Counted from the stretch's first letter, positions 1-8,078 are shown. The stretch: 44,269 nt of DNA from Pseudomonas sp. RIT623 (GCF_004519305.1 NZ_SOZA01000042.1:1-44269); one strand, 5' to 3'. The notes: generated from the sequence alone by a model not told the origin. Made by a program: numbers and translations.

Positions 1-897
1 CCTGAGCACGAAGCCCTGGAATGGTTCACCCGCCTGCGCCAGCCCAGCTGCGACGAACGCCTGCGCCAGGCCTTCGCCGCGTGGTGCCAGGACCCACTCA
101 ACGCCCATGCCTACGCTGCTCTGGAAACCTACTGGCAACAATTGCAGGTACCTGCGGCGCGCCCACGGCCACGGATCATCAAGCTGCGTCACAGCCGCAT
201 GGGCCTGCTGCTGGGGCTGTTGTTCCTGATGCTGCTGGCGCTGCTGGCCTGGCTCTATTGGCCCATGCTGCAACGCCTGGGCAGCGAACTGCACACCGAC
301 ATCGGCGAGCGACGCAGCGTGCGCCTGGCCGACGGCTCGACCCTGCACCTGGACAACGCCAGCGCGATGAACGTCGACCTGCGCGGCCGCACCCGCCTAC
401 TGCAGCTGGTGCAGGGCCAGGTGTACCTGGAAGTGATGCTCGATGGCCGGGCCATGGAGGTGCAGGTCGATGACACCCGGATCCAGGTGTTCGGCACTCG
501 GCTGCAGATCGCCCGGCATGCCGACCACGACGAACTGGTGGTGCTCAGCGGCAAGGCCGCAGTCCTGCAGGATGGCGACCAGCGCCTGGTGAATGCCGGC
601 GAACGAGTGACGTTCAGCGAAAGCCGCATCAATCCGGTGGAAAAGATTGATGCCAAATTGGCCGATGCCTGGCGCAACGGCCAATTGAAGGCCAGGAACC
701 TGCCGTTGAGCGAAGTGCTGGAGCGCCTGGCCGATTACCGTGGCCAGCGTGTCTGGATGATGAACGAGCAAGCAGCCTATCAGCGGGTCAGCGGTGACTT
801 CGACCTCGACCACCCGGCGCAGAGCCTCGAGCGCCTGGCCACCGATCAGCAATTGCGCCTGCACAACCTGCTCGGCCATTGGCTGATCGTGCGCTGA
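1..897 (+). CDS. fecR: FecR-family anti-sigma regulator, 5' end cut by window edge
   Basis: The reading frame is open from base 1 and ends at TGA 895-897, so 298 residues are visible and only a few N-terminal residues are missing. Order of parts: an N-terminal cytoplasmic DUF4880-like region (ALEWFTRLRQP, FAAWCQDPLNAHAYAAL), a single membrane segment around residues 67-82 (MGLLLGLLFLMLLALLAW), a periplasmic FecR domain (RRSVRLADGSTLHLDNAS, VQVDDTRIQVFGTRLQI) and a C-terminal module (LSEVLERLADYRGQRVW ... VSGDFDLDHPAQSLERLA). Members of this family pass the signal from a TonB-dependent receptor to a FecI-type ECF sigma factor, usually for iron or siderophore uptake. The partner sigma gene would be expected just upstream, outside the window, so the substrate cannot be named. 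Family assignment is firm; the iron role is inferred. Confidence 0.92.
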   Translation, partial: PEHEALEWFTRLRQPSCDERLRQAFAAWCQDPLNAHAYAALETYWQQLQVPAARPRPRIIKLRHSRMGLLLGLLFLMLLALLAWLYWPMLQRLGSELHTDIGERRSVRLADGSTLHLDNASAMNVDLRGRTRLLQLVQGQVYLEVMLDGRAMEVQVDDTRIQVFGTRLQIARHADHDELVVLSGKAAVLQDGDQRLVNAGERVTFSESRINPVEKIDAKLADAWRNGQLKARNLPLSEVLERLADYRGQRVWMMNEQAAYQRVSGDFDLDHPAQSLERLATDQQLRLHNLLGHWLIVR

Positions 898-952
898 GGC
901 GCCCTTCCCGGCTAAGCGTTTGAAAGGTTGGAAAATTTTTTTGAAAACGCTG

Positions 953-981
953 TTGACAGGATCGCGATTCGAGCTAATAAT
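953..981 (+). promoter_or_regulatory. sigma-70 promoter of tRNA-Met
   Basis: A perfect -35 box TTGACA (953-958) is followed after 17 bases by AATAAT (976-981), five of six matches to the -10 consensus, 12 bases before the tRNA. A GC-rich stretch follows the -10 box, as is usual for stringently controlled tRNA promoters. Confidence 0.8.
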
Positions 982-993
982 GCGCGCCAAGTT

Positions 994-1070
994 GGCTACA
1001 TAGCTCAGTTGGTTAGAGCATAGCATTCATAATGCTGGGGTCCGGGGTTCAAGTCCCTGTGTAGCCACCA
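994..1070 (+). tRNA. tRNA-Met (CAT), elongator type
   Basis: The 77-base sequence folds as a cloverleaf: acceptor GGCTACA pairs with TGTAGCC, the D-arm is GCTC/GAGC, the anticodon stem TAGCA/TGCTG encloses loop TTCATAA with anticodon CAT at 1028-1030, and the T-loop is GTTCAAG. The CCA end is encoded. The acceptor and D-arm match elongator tRNA-Met rather than initiator tRNA (the first pair G-C is matched) or the lysidine-modified tRNA-Ile. It is a single-gene unit with its own promoter and terminator. Confidence 0.96.
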
Positions 1071-1076
1071 ACTTCT

Positions 1077-1108
1077 AAAAAGGGCTTATCGAAAGATAAG
1101 CCCTTTTT
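1077..1108. terminator. bidirectional intrinsic terminator, tRNA-Met / LysE
   Basis: The 10-bp stem AGGGCTTATC (1081-1090) / GATAAGCCCT (1095-1104) closes a GAAA tetraloop and is flanked by A and T runs, so it ends transcription of the tRNA on the plus strand and of the exporter on the minus strand. Confidence 0.93.
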
Positions 1109-1125
1109 ATTTGCCTGCGAACAAG

Positions 1126-1740
1126 CTATTTCACCCCCGCTACCACAACGGCCAGCCCAAGGCCGATCAAGGCTACCCCGATTACCCGATCCACCGTGCG
1201 CTGACGCTCGATCATCGCCCCGCGCAATCGCGCACTGGAAAAGAACACCGCCACCAGGCTGAACCACACCCAGTGGGCGAACGACATGAACGCGCCATAG
1301 GCGAAATCCAGCGCCAGCGGGCTGCCGGGCTGCACCACCTGGGTGTAGGCACTGACCACGAAGAGCATGGTCTTGGGATTCAGCGCGTTGGTCAGAAAGC
1401 CCGTGCGCAACGCGCTCGCCACGCCGGCCTCGCTGTGCGCCAGGCCGTCGAGGCTGATGCGCGTGGTGTTGGTCAGCGACCTATAGCCCAGGTACACCAG
1501 GTAGCCCGCCCCTACCACCTTCATGGCCAGGAACAGGGTCGGGCTCTGGCTGATGATCACGGCAATGCCGAGCACGGTGTACAACACATGCACCTGCACG
1601 CCCAGGGCAATGCCCACCGCCGCGGCGAGGCCAGCCTTGCGGCCCTGTGCATAACTGCTGCGGGTGACCATGGCGAAGTCGGCGCCGGGACTTATGACGG
1701 CCAGGATGGTGAACAGGGCGACAGCGATGAGTTCGTTCAC
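1126..1740 (-). CDS. LysE-family translocator (amino-acid or metabolite exporter)
   Basis: A 204-residue inner-membrane protein with the LysE/RhtB hallmark near the N-terminus (LFTILAVISPGADFAMVTR) and about six hydrophobic segments, the usual size for the family. These proteins export amino acids or related small molecules. I chose GTG at 1740 because GAGGA lies nine bases upstream; an in-frame GTG at 1767 would add nine residues but has no ribosome site. It is transcribed away from a LysR regulator, the common arrangement for an exporter controlled by its neighbour. The substrate cannot be told from the sequence. Confidence 0.9.
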   Translation of the reverse strand: MNELIAVALFTILAVISPGADFAMVTRSSYAQGRKAGLAAAVGIALGVQVHVLYTVLGIAVIISQSPTLFLAMKVVGAGYLVYLGYRSLTNTTRISLDGLAHSEAGVASALRTGFLTNALNPKTMLFVVSAYTQVVQPGSPLALDFAYGAFMSFAHWVWFSLVAVFFSSARLRGAMIERQRTVDRVIGVALIGLGLAVVVAGVK

Positions 1741-1769
1741 AAACAGGTATCCTCGAGGAAAATTCACGG

Positions 1770-1842
1770 AAGATAGAATTATCTTGGTGCCTTGAACGAG
1801 TAAAAATCGATTTATAGTCTGGCAAATCTGCTAGTTTTACTC
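1770..1842. promoter_or_regulatory. inverted repeats in the exporter/LysR intergenic region
   Basis: Two dyads lie between the divergent genes: AAGATA-gaat-TATCTT (1770-1785) and GAGTAAAA (1798-1805) facing TTTTACTC (1835-1842). A TATAGT hexamer (1813-1818) sits inside the second dyad. AT-rich dyads of this kind are typical LysR-type binding sites. This is a proposed operator region, not a proven one. Confidence 0.45.
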
Positions 1843-1892
1843 ACCTATTTTCATTGAATTGACTGGCCTATCGCGCGCTTCACACTGCACTC

Positions 1893-1916
1893 GTGGGAGC
1901 GGGCTTGCCCCGCGAT
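1893..1916 (+). repeat. REP element, single copy (GTGGGAGCGGGCTTG type)
   Basis: A 24-base P. putida-type REP, identical in core to the copies at 15961-16024 and 18007-18030. It contains its own hairpin (GCGGG/CCCGC). Its GTG at 1893 is in frame with the downstream regulator and would wrongly add the residues MGAGLPRD to it. Confidence 0.85.
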
Positions 1917-1937
1917 AAAGCCGGAACAGGCCAGCAC

Positions 1938-2843
1938 ATGAAACTGCCTCCCCTTACCGCCTTTCGCTACTTCGACATCGCCGCCCGCACTGAAAGCTTC
2001 GTGCGCGCCGCCGAACACCTGCACGTCACCCACGGCGCCGTCAGCCGGCAAGTGCGCCTGCTCGAGGAAAGCCTTGGCGTGGCATTGTTCGAACGGCGCA
2101 ACCGGGCGATCTTCCTCACCCCCGCCGGGCGCGAGCTGCACAGCACCACCCAGTCGATCTTCGAGCAATTGCAGGGCGCCGTGCAGCGCCTGCAACAGCA
2201 GCCTGAAGACAACGTTCTGGTGGTCTCCTGCGAACCGACCATCGCCATGCGCTGGCTGATCCCGCGCCTGCCGCGATTTCACGCCGCACACCCCGGCTTG
2301 CAGCTGCACCTGGTGGCGGCCGGCGGGCCGGTGGACTTCGCCCGTGGCGGCATCGACCTGGCACTGCGCCGCGATGACTTCCATTGGGATCGCCAGTTGC
2401 ACAGCCTGAAGATCTGCGATGAGTGGATCGGCCCGGTCGCAAGGCCAGACCTCAAGGAGCAACGCTTGCTGCACAGCGCCACCCGCCCCGATGCCTGGGC
2501 CACCTGGCTACGCCTGAGCGGCCACGGCATCCGGCACACGGCGCGCAGCGACTTCGAGCACTTCTACTTGTCGCTCCAGGCCGCCAGCGCGGGCATGGGG
2601 CTGGCCATCGCCTCGGCGCTGATGGTTCGCGACGAACTGGACAATGGCCAGCTACAGGCGCCGTACAGCTTCCTGCGCGATGGCTCCGGCTACCACCTGC
2701 TCAGCCCGCGGCCACTGGACGACGGCGGCAAGCGTCAGCACTTCGCACAGTGGGTCGGCGACGAGTGCCAGGCCTGCCTGGCTCACCTGGGCTTGCTGCA
2801 GAACGACGAGCCGGCCCCGCCATCACCGCCCCAGGTGCGATAG
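1938..2843 (+). CDS. LysR-family transcriptional regulator, GcvA-like
   Basis: 301 residues, normal for the family. The N-terminal winged helix-turn-helix reads LPPLTAFRYFDIAARTESF ... HGAVSRQVRLLEESLGVALF, with the PPL.A.R.F start typical of the GcvA group; the rest is the periplasmic-binding-protein-like effector domain. ATG 1938 is chosen over GTG 1893 because the latter lies in a REP element. It probably controls the divergent LysE exporter, given the shared intergenic dyads; this is inference from context. Its last 61 bases overlap the 3' end of the convergent peptidase gene. Confidence 0.9.
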   Translation: MKLPPLTAFRYFDIAARTESFVRAAEHLHVTHGAVSRQVRLLEESLGVALFERRNRAIFLTPAGRELHSTTQSIFEQLQGAVQRLQQQPEDNVLVVSCEPTIAMRWLIPRLPRFHAAHPGLQLHLVAAGGPVDFARGGIDLALRRDDFHWDRQLHSLKICDEWIGPVARPDLKEQRLLHSATRPDAWATWLRLSGHGIRHTARSDFEHFYLSLQAASAGMGLAIASALMVRDELDNGQLQAPYSFLRDGSGYHLLSPRPLDDGGKRQHFAQWVGDECQACLAHLGLLQNDEPAPPSPPQVR

Positions 2844-3367
2844 CCGGCCGTGTCGATATGGATACGCCCCGAGGGGTAACGGCCAAGCCCCATGCTCCAG
2901 GCCTGGCCGTGCTGCTGCCAGAAGCGGCACAGCGGGTTAGGGTCGGCCCAGGGCGGCAGCAGCAAGTCGACGGCGAAAGCGCGCATGTGCGCGCTGCTCG
3001 GCGCGCCGCCGGCACAGGCATTGAGCCGGGGTTCGCGGTAGGCCGACACCACCTCGAACTGAGGCAGGATGCCCTGCTGGTCCAGGGTCTTGGTCAATGC
3101 CAGGGTCGAACGCACCGCCGGCCAATGGCTGGCCGGCGGCACCGCGAAGGGTGAAGCCTTGCACAAGCGCCAGTCCGAGGCAGAGCGCAGCAACTGATGG
3201 ATCGGCACCACGCCATACAGCCGGGCGTCCACCAGCATTTCACGAAACCTGCGGTTCTCGTGATCCCCGGCCCACTGGGCGAACATCCACACATCGCGCT
3301 CATCGGCCTGGACCGCACCCAGCCCGAGCAGCGCGCTAGCCAATAGCCATATCCTGGCGCTTTTCAT
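2783..3367 (-). CDS. exported M15-family peptidase-like protein (D-Ala-D-Ala carboxypeptidase fold)
   Basis: 194 residues with a signal peptide (LLASALLGLGAVQA). The C-terminal half carries the metal-site pattern of M15 peptidases: SSAHMRAFAVDLLLP (His and Asp ligands) and, further on, SGRIHIDTAGYRTWG (second His). Such enzymes cut the peptide side chains of murein in the periplasm. A ribosome site GAGG lies six bases before ATG 3367. The gene is convergent with the LysR gene and overlaps its end by 61 bases, but the reading frame is intact up to its TAG. Fold assignment is good; catalytic activity is inferred. Confidence 0.8.
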   Translation of the reverse strand: MKSARIWLLASALLGLGAVQADERDVWMFAQWAGDHENRRFREMLVDARLYGVVPIHQLLRSASDWRLCKASPFAVPPASHWPAVRSTLALTKTLDQQGILPQFEVVSAYREPRLNACAGGAPSSAHMRAFAVDLLLPPWADPNPLCRFWQQHGQAWSMGLGRYPSGRIHIDTAGYRTWGGDGGAGSSFCSKPR

Positions 3368-3432
3368 TCCCCCACCTCTTCATCCACCATGCTCGGTCCG
3401 CCGTCCTGGCGGCCACTGACAAGGAGTTAAGC

Positions 3433-4596
3433 ATGCACAAGATTGCTGTATCGGGCCTGGCCGCCCTCGCCTTCAGCGGCCTGGCCATGGCCGACGCGCA
3501 GATCGACCTGGGCGACGCCCAGCGCGTGACCCGGCTGTTCGCCTACCCCAACAACTGCAACGTGATCTGCTATCGCGACTGGACCCTCGAACAGACCGTC
3601 GAGCACTACCTCACCCAGAGCGTGCAGCGCGACGGCTATGCCAATGCCAAGGTCACGGTGAACCGCGACAACGACAAGCTGCACGCCAGCATCACCGACG
3701 TACCGGCGAGCTACGCCGAACCCTTGCGCAAGCTGCTCGACAGCGGCGAGCTGGCCTACCAGGGCGCCACCCGCCTCAACCAGAAAGGCGGCTGGGACTA
3801 CAGCTGGTACCTGTTCCTGCCCCTGGGCATGGCCCTGGAGAACCGCCGCAGCATCGAACTGCTGCACTTCCCGCCGGACTATTCGCTGACCCGCTACCAG
3901 GACTACCTGAAGTCCAACACCACCGACCGTTGGGCGCAGCTGCTGACCTTCAACGGTGTCGAGGCTACCCAGACCCCGGCCTACCAGACCATCGTCGACA
4001 TCGCCCCGATCGCCGCGCCGGCAAGCGCTGGCAAGGACCTGGAAGGGGTCTACAGCTACTTCAACGACTACCAGGTGCGCATGGTCAAGGAAGTGACCCT
4101 GACCCACGATGGCAAAGGCGCCTTGCCGATGGTCGCGTTCGGCGCGCCGGTGCGGGCCTGGATCCAGCAGCAGTATGGGCCGAAGGTCAACGTGCTCGGC
4201 TTGGTGAGCATCAGCCCCGAGGCCAACAGCGCCAAGGTGCCCGTGCTCGGCGCCAACCACCCGAGCGCGATCTGGTACGCCGCCGACCCGAAAAGCTACG
4301 ACGGCGACCAGGACAAGGCCGACGCCGCAGGCCTGAAGATGATGGGCCAGGACCTCTCCGCCGCCTGCTGGCAGGCCGGCATGGGGCGCAACCCGCAGGC
4401 CGATGCCAAGCTCACCCTGGATGCCTGCACCAGCAAGTGGCAGGTAACCCAGAAGAAACAGACCTGCGAATTGTTCTACCGCACCATCCGCGAGATGACC
4501 CCGGAGCAGGCAGCGGCCAAGTGCAATACCGGAACGGTGACGCGCAGCTTGCGCGACCTGCGTAAACCGGTCGAAGTGCAGCACCCAGAGATCTGA
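3433..4596 (+). CDS. exported protein of unknown function
   Basis: 387 residues starting at ATG 3433 behind a strong AAGGAG site. A signal peptide with an Ala-x-Ala cleavage site (SGLAMADA) sends it to the periplasm. Several cysteines are spread along the mature protein (NNCNVICYRDW near the start; AACWQAG, DACTSKW, TCELFY, AKCNTG near the end), which suggests disulphide bonds. I do not recognise a domain. The middle contains aromatic-rich stretches (GGWDYSWYLFLPLGMALE, YSYFNDYQVRM). It stands alone between a convergent peptidase and rimI, so context gives no function. Codon use matches its neighbours, so it is a real gene. Confidence 0.85.
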   Translation: MHKIAVSGLAALAFSGLAMADAQIDLGDAQRVTRLFAYPNNCNVICYRDWTLEQTVEHYLTQSVQRDGYANAKVTVNRDNDKLHASITDVPASYAEPLRKLLDSGELAYQGATRLNQKGGWDYSWYLFLPLGMALENRRSIELLHFPPDYSLTRYQDYLKSNTTDRWAQLLTFNGVEATQTPAYQTIVDIAPIAAPASAGKDLEGVYSYFNDYQVRMVKEVTLTHDGKGALPMVAFGAPVRAWIQQQYGPKVNVLGLVSISPEANSAKVPVLGANHPSAIWYAADPKSYDGDQDKADAAGLKMMGQDLSAACWQAGMGRNPQADAKLTLDACTSKWQVTQKKQTCELFYRTIREMTPEQAAAKCNTGTVTRSLRDLRKPVEVQHPEI

Positions 4597-4609
4597 GTTA
4601 CCTGCACAA

Positions 4610-4628
4610 GGGGCCGCGTAGCGGCCCC
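4610..4628. terminator. hairpin between convergent genes
   Basis: The 8-bp stem GGGGCCGC/GCGGCCCC with a three-base loop lies between the stops of the exported protein and rimI. It has no real T-run, so it may end transcription weakly or protect 3' ends. Confidence 0.55.
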
Positions 4629-4649
4629 AACACAAGACAGCGTGCGAAA

Positions 4650-5105
4650 TCAGTCTTCGAGCAACGTACAGGCCATCACCAGCGCATCTTCCCGCCCGCC
4701 CGCCATCGGGTAGTAGTCACGGCGACGGCCGACTTCATTGAAGCCATAGCGCTCGTACAAGCGATACGCCGACTGGTTGCTGGCACGCACCTCGAGGAAA
4801 CACTCCCGGCCATTGAGCTGGTAGGCCCGGGCCATCAGGTGTTCGAGCAGGCGCAGGCCGAGGCCACAGCCCTGGTTCTCCGGCTTGACGGTGATGTTGA
4901 GCAGGTGCGCCTCGTCGATGATCACGTTGATCACGCCATGGCCGACCTGCTGCTGGCCGTCGAACATCAGCCACACTTCGTAGGACTTCAGCGCATCCAG
5001 GAAGATGCCGCGGGTCCAGGGATGGCTGAAGGCGGCATATTCGATCTTCAGCAGGGTATCCAGATCCGCCTCGGTCGCCGGGCGGAAACTGATCGAGTCA
5101 CTCAT
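4650..5105 (-). CDS. rimI: ribosomal protein S18 alanine N-acetyltransferase
   Basis: 151 residues, the normal size of RimI. It is a GNAT acetyltransferase: the acetyl-CoA loop is visible as ENQGCGLGLRLLEHLM and the C-terminal motif as LEVRASNQSAYRLYERYGF, characteristic of RimI. It acetylates the N-terminal alanine of ribosomal protein S18. Its ATG overlaps the stop of the upstream gene by four bases (ATGA), so the two are translationally coupled, the same holD-rimI order as in E. coli. Confidence 0.95.
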   Translation of the reverse strand: MSDSISFRPATEADLDTLLKIEYAAFSHPWTRGIFLDALKSYEVWLMFDGQQQVGHGVINVIIDEAHLLNITVKPENQGCGLGLRLLEHLMARAYQLNGRECFLEVRASNQSAYRLYERYGFNEVGRRRDYYPMAGGREDALVMACTLLED

Positions 5106-5887
5106 TCAACGCGTTTCCAGCGCGCCATCAGCTGGCGCATGGCTTTCCAGACGTCCGCCTTGCGCTGCGGCTCGTCCATCAACAGTTCAAGGCCGGGCAA
5201 GGCCCAGGCATCGCCGAGCAGGTCGACCTTGAGTTCTTGGTAGTAGGCCTCGGCATCGACCTGGCCGGCAAAGCGAATGGCCGGCAGGCCGATCAGCCAC
5301 AGGCAGGCGCACGGCGCCTCTTCCAGGCGCGCGGCGATAAAGCCCTGGACAAAGTCCCGGGCGGCATCCGGCCCCTGGTCCATGTTGCCGCGCATCAGTA
5401 ACGGCCAACGCACCGGCTCGCCAATGATCTGCGGGGCGTCCGGCAGGCCGGCGGCGCGCAGCATGTCCTTGAGCAGCAGGTAGGACGGGTCGCGGCTCTG
5501 GAACGGCTGGCCGGTGGCCAGCTCCACCAGCAGCAGACAGTCGCCGGCACGCAGCAACTGCAGGGCGAAGCGTGGCGGTGGCACAGGCGCCGGACGCGGC
5601 GCGGGAGGCTCTGCCTCGGCCTCGACCGGCTTGGCGGCGGCTTTCGGCGCGCTGCCCGGGCGCGGGATCTCGATCTTCGGCCGCTCGGCACGCGCCTGAG
5701 GGGCTGCCGGGGTGGAGCTCGGCGCAGGCGCGGCCGGACGCACCTCGAAGTCGACCTCATCGACCGGTGCCACCGGCAACAACAGCTCTGGCCGCGACGG
5801 CGCGGCGAACGGCAGTTCGGCGCGCGGCAGCCAGTGCACCACTTGCATGGCGGACAGGTAGGCGCGGCGACGGGACTCGATCAGCAA
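5102..5887 (-). CDS. holD: putative DNA polymerase III psi subunit, divergent Pseudomonas type
   Basis: 261 residues, about twice the length of E. coli HolD. The N-terminus (ESRRRAYLSAMQVVHWLPR) resembles the start of E. coli psi (TSRRDWQLQQLGITQWSLR), and the C-terminus (GLELLMDEPQRKADVWKAM) resembles its last helix. Between them lies a Pro/Ala-rich linker of about 70 residues. Psi links the clamp loader to chi and single-strand-binding protein. The coupling to rimI supports the call, because E. coli has holD-rimI. The proline-rich stretch can draw false TonB-like annotations. The start is uncertain: TTG 5887 keeps the conserved RR motif but has no clear ribosome site; ATG 5848 would lose it. 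Confidence 0.7.
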   Translation of the reverse strand: MLIESRRRAYLSAMQVVHWLPRAELPFAAPSRPELLLPVAPVDEVDFEVRPAAPAPSSTPAAPQARAERPKIEIPRPGSAPKAAAKPVEAEAEPPAPRPAPVPPPRFALQLLRAGDCLLLVELATGQPFQSRDPSYLLLKDMLRAAGLPDAPQIIGEPVRWPLLMRGNMDQGPDAARDFVQGFIAARLEEAPCACLWLIGLPAIRFAGQVDAEAYYQELKVDLLGDAWALPGLELLMDEPQRKADVWKAMRQLMARWKRVE

Positions 5888-6002
5888 GGGGCGGGTATCC
5901 GGGGTATTCGTGACAGTCGGCCATTCTAACGCCGTTACCTGGGATGCGCCGCAACAGATTGTCGGTCATCGCGGGCCAGTGAATCCCCCTTTGCGCCTCA
6001 GG

Positions 6003-6057
6003 GTTATCCCCATAACGGACCAAGGGGTGAAATCCTCCCCCCTGGATGCAGTACAAT
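6003..6057. promoter_or_regulatory. dyad and -10-like box upstream of the mks operon
   Basis: In the 204-base gap between divergent holD and mksF there is a dyad GTTAT-CCCC-ATAAC (6003-6016) and, 35 bases before mksF, a TACAAT hexamer (6052-6057) that could be its -10 box. No good -35 box is seen. TTATCCCCA is one base from a DnaA box, but a single site is weak evidence. Confidence 0.35.
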
Positions 6058-6091
6058 CGCCCCTTTTATTTGGCAACGAGTCGACCCGCCA

Positions 6092-7381
6092 ATGATCGAA
6101 CCCAAGCGCGTCCTGCGCGCCCTAGCCGAACACTGGGCCTTGATCGAGCCGCTGTGCGAGCGCTTCGACCAGGGCACCCTGAGCCTGGTCGAGCTGCGCC
6201 AGCAGCTGGCCCGCCAGCAGGTGGAAAGCACCCCGCAGGACATCACCCAGCTGCTCGACGTATGGATCCGCCTGGACATCCTGGTCCCGGTGGCCAAGAG
6301 TCCGAACCGCTTCGAGCTCAACGCGCAGATCCACGACTTCCTCGCCTACCTGCGCCGCGAGCACCGGCTGGGCCTGTGCCTGGAGATCGAGGCCTACCTG
6401 CGCCACCTGGAACGCCTGGCCGGGCATATCCAGGATGCCTTCGACAACCGCGACAGCGACGACCTGGCGCGCCAGCTGCGCCTGCTCGACATGCGCGTGC
6501 GCGACGTGCTGAAGAAGCTCGACAACGACGAGCAGGCCCTGCAGGCCGTGGCCGAGCGGGCCAAGACCAGCAACCGGCAGATCCCCCTGCGCCAGCGCTA
6601 CGCCGAGGTCCTGGCGACCTGGGACGAATACGTCGAACCGATGATCCAGCTGGTCAACGCCGACGGCGCCTTCGAACAGGGCGTGCGCAAGGTCGAGACC
6701 GTGCTGCTGCGCCTGCTGGGCGAGCAGGCGCGCCTGGGCCACCTGGTCGACGACGACATGCTGCTGCGCACCCACGCGCGAATCCTCGAAATGCAGACCA
6801 GCGCCCAGCTGACCCTGCGTCACGCCCGCGAATTGCTGCTGCCGCTGCGCGAGGAAGCCCGCCGGCACAATGCCGTGACCCGCGGCGCCGCGCTGGCCCT
6901 GTCGGTGATCCGCAAGAAAGGCATCGACGCCGTGCCGCAAGCGGCCATGCCGATGTTCACCCGCCCGCAGAGCACCTTCCTCGGCAGCGCCAGCCAGGTC
7001 GAGGCCTACGTCTACGCCCTGGCCCGCTTCGAGCCCAAGCCGGCGCGCTTCCCAAAAGCGCACAAGACCCACAAGGGCCCGATCCCGCGCGCGCCACGCA
7101 CGGTCAAGGAAATGCTCGAGCGCTGCGAAGACGCCCTGCCGCTACCAGACCTGATGGTCTGGCTGCTGGAACAGGAGCCCGAGGGCGCCACCGACGAGCT
7201 GCTGTACTGGTTCTCGCGCCTGTCGCGGGAAAAGCGCTTCAGCCGCCAACGCCTCGACCGCCAGCAGTACACCACCCGCGAACACCTGGTCAGCCTGCGC
7301 TCCTTCGCCCTGACGTCCAGCCGCGCAAACCAGCCGGCCACCACGACCGAATCCACCGCGAGCCCCACCCATGCATCTTGA
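6092..7381 (+). CDS. mksF: condensin subunit MksF (kleisin)
   Basis: 429 residues. First gene of a three-gene mks operon. The N-terminus looks like a winged-helix domain (VELRQQLARQQVESTPQDI), followed by long helical regions rich in Leu, Arg and Glu, as in MukF/MksF kleisins. MksF bridges the two heads of the MksB dimer. The call rests on position (before a MksE-sized gene and a Walker-A SMC-like gene), size and helical content, not on a sharp sequence motif. The last ~25 residues are Ser/Thr/Pro-rich and probably disordered. It overlaps mksE by 11 bases. Confidence 0.88.
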   Translation: MIEPKRVLRALAEHWALIEPLCERFDQGTLSLVELRQQLARQQVESTPQDITQLLDVWIRLDILVPVAKSPNRFELNAQIHDFLAYLRREHRLGLCLEIEAYLRHLERLAGHIQDAFDNRDSDDLARQLRLLDMRVRDVLKKLDNDEQALQAVAERAKTSNRQIPLRQRYAEVLATWDEYVEPMIQLVNADGAFEQGVRKVETVLLRLLGEQARLGHLVDDDMLLRTHARILEMQTSAQLTLRHARELLLPLREEARRHNAVTRGAALALSVIRKKGIDAVPQAAMPMFTRPQSTFLGSASQVEAYVYALARFEPKPARFPKAHKTHKGPIPRAPRTVKEMLERCEDALPLPDLMVWLLEQEPEGATDELLYWFSRLSREKRFSRQRLDRQQYTTREHLVSLRSFALTSSRANQPATTTESTASPTHAS

Positions 7382-8078
7382 TCTTTCCGAACTGTCCCAG
7401 CTCGCGCCGATCTTCCGCGAGCTGTTCAAGGGCTTCCACGTCAGCCGCCGCGACCCGGAGCTGTACGCCCAGCTGTCGAACTTCCAGGACCAGTACCGCA
7501 CCCTGTTCAAGGCCCTGGGCTTCGAGCTGGTGTGCGACACCCGTGGCTTCTACTACTTCGTTCCCGAGCAAGCCGCCGCGCAGGTGAACAAGACCGCCCA
7601 GCGCCTGTCGCTGTTCACCTTCATCCTGGTCGAGCACCTCGCCGACCAGGGCCGCGACCCCATGGTGGTGCTCGACGGCGGCAGCATCGGCCGCGACGAG
7701 CTGCCTTCGCTGCTGGACAAGTACCGCGACCTGTTCCTGCAGGCCGAGGTGCAGACCGTCGAGGAGCTGGAAGAAAAGATCCTGCGACGCATGACCCAGC
7801 TCGGCTTCGCCCACGAGGAAGGCGGCATCTACCGCTTCCTGCCACCGATGCACCGTTTCCTCGACGTGTGCCTGTCGGTGCAGCAGGACCGCGACCTGGC
7901 CGCCACCTTGCACAGCGACCTGCCGCTGCCGGTGCCAGTACTGGTCGAGGAAGAGACCCCCGAACAACTCAATCGCACCGACGACCCGCTCGATCTGTCG
8001 CCCTTCGATGGCGAAGAGAGCGAGGAAGACGCCCTGGCCCGGGCGATCCGCGAAGAGCAACAGGAGATTGACGCATGA
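7371..8078 (+). CDS. mksE: condensin subunit MksE
   Basis: 235 residues, the size of MukE/MksE proteins, which are tandem winged-helix kleisin-binding subunits. Visible features are an N-terminal helical region (LSQLAPIFRELFKGFHVSRRD), a central region containing LFTFILVEHLADQGRD, and a very acidic tail (PFDGEESEEDALARAIREE). It starts inside the end of mksF and its stop overlaps the mksB start by four bases (ATGA), so the three proteins are made in linked amounts. Confidence 0.9.
   Translation: MHLDLSELSQLAPIFRELFKGFHVSRRDPELYAQLSNFQDQYRTLFKALGFELVCDTRGFYYFVPEQAAAQVNKTAQRLSLFTFILVEHLADQGRDPMVVLDGGSIGRDELPSLLDKYRDLFLQAEVQTVEELEEKILRRMTQLGFAHEEGGIYRFLPPMHRFLDVCLSVQQDRDLAATLHSDLPLPVPVLVEEETPEQLNRTDDPLDLSPFDGEESEEDALARAIREEQQEIDA

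Noticed and set aside
994..1125. tRNA-Met as an integration site of a genomic island.
   Set aside because: No integrase follows and no repeat of the tRNA 3' end is seen in the window; the next gene is an ordinary exporter.
6003..6012. TTATCCCCA as a DnaA box or replication origin.
   Set aside because: A single site with one mismatch, no cluster of boxes and no dnaA/dnaN neighbourhood.
5757..6056. Minus-strand frame with an ATG (MADCHEYPGYPP) overlapping the start of holD.
   Set aside because: It runs out of frame through holD and becomes Ala/Arg-rich; the conserved SRRR start of holD lies in the other frame.
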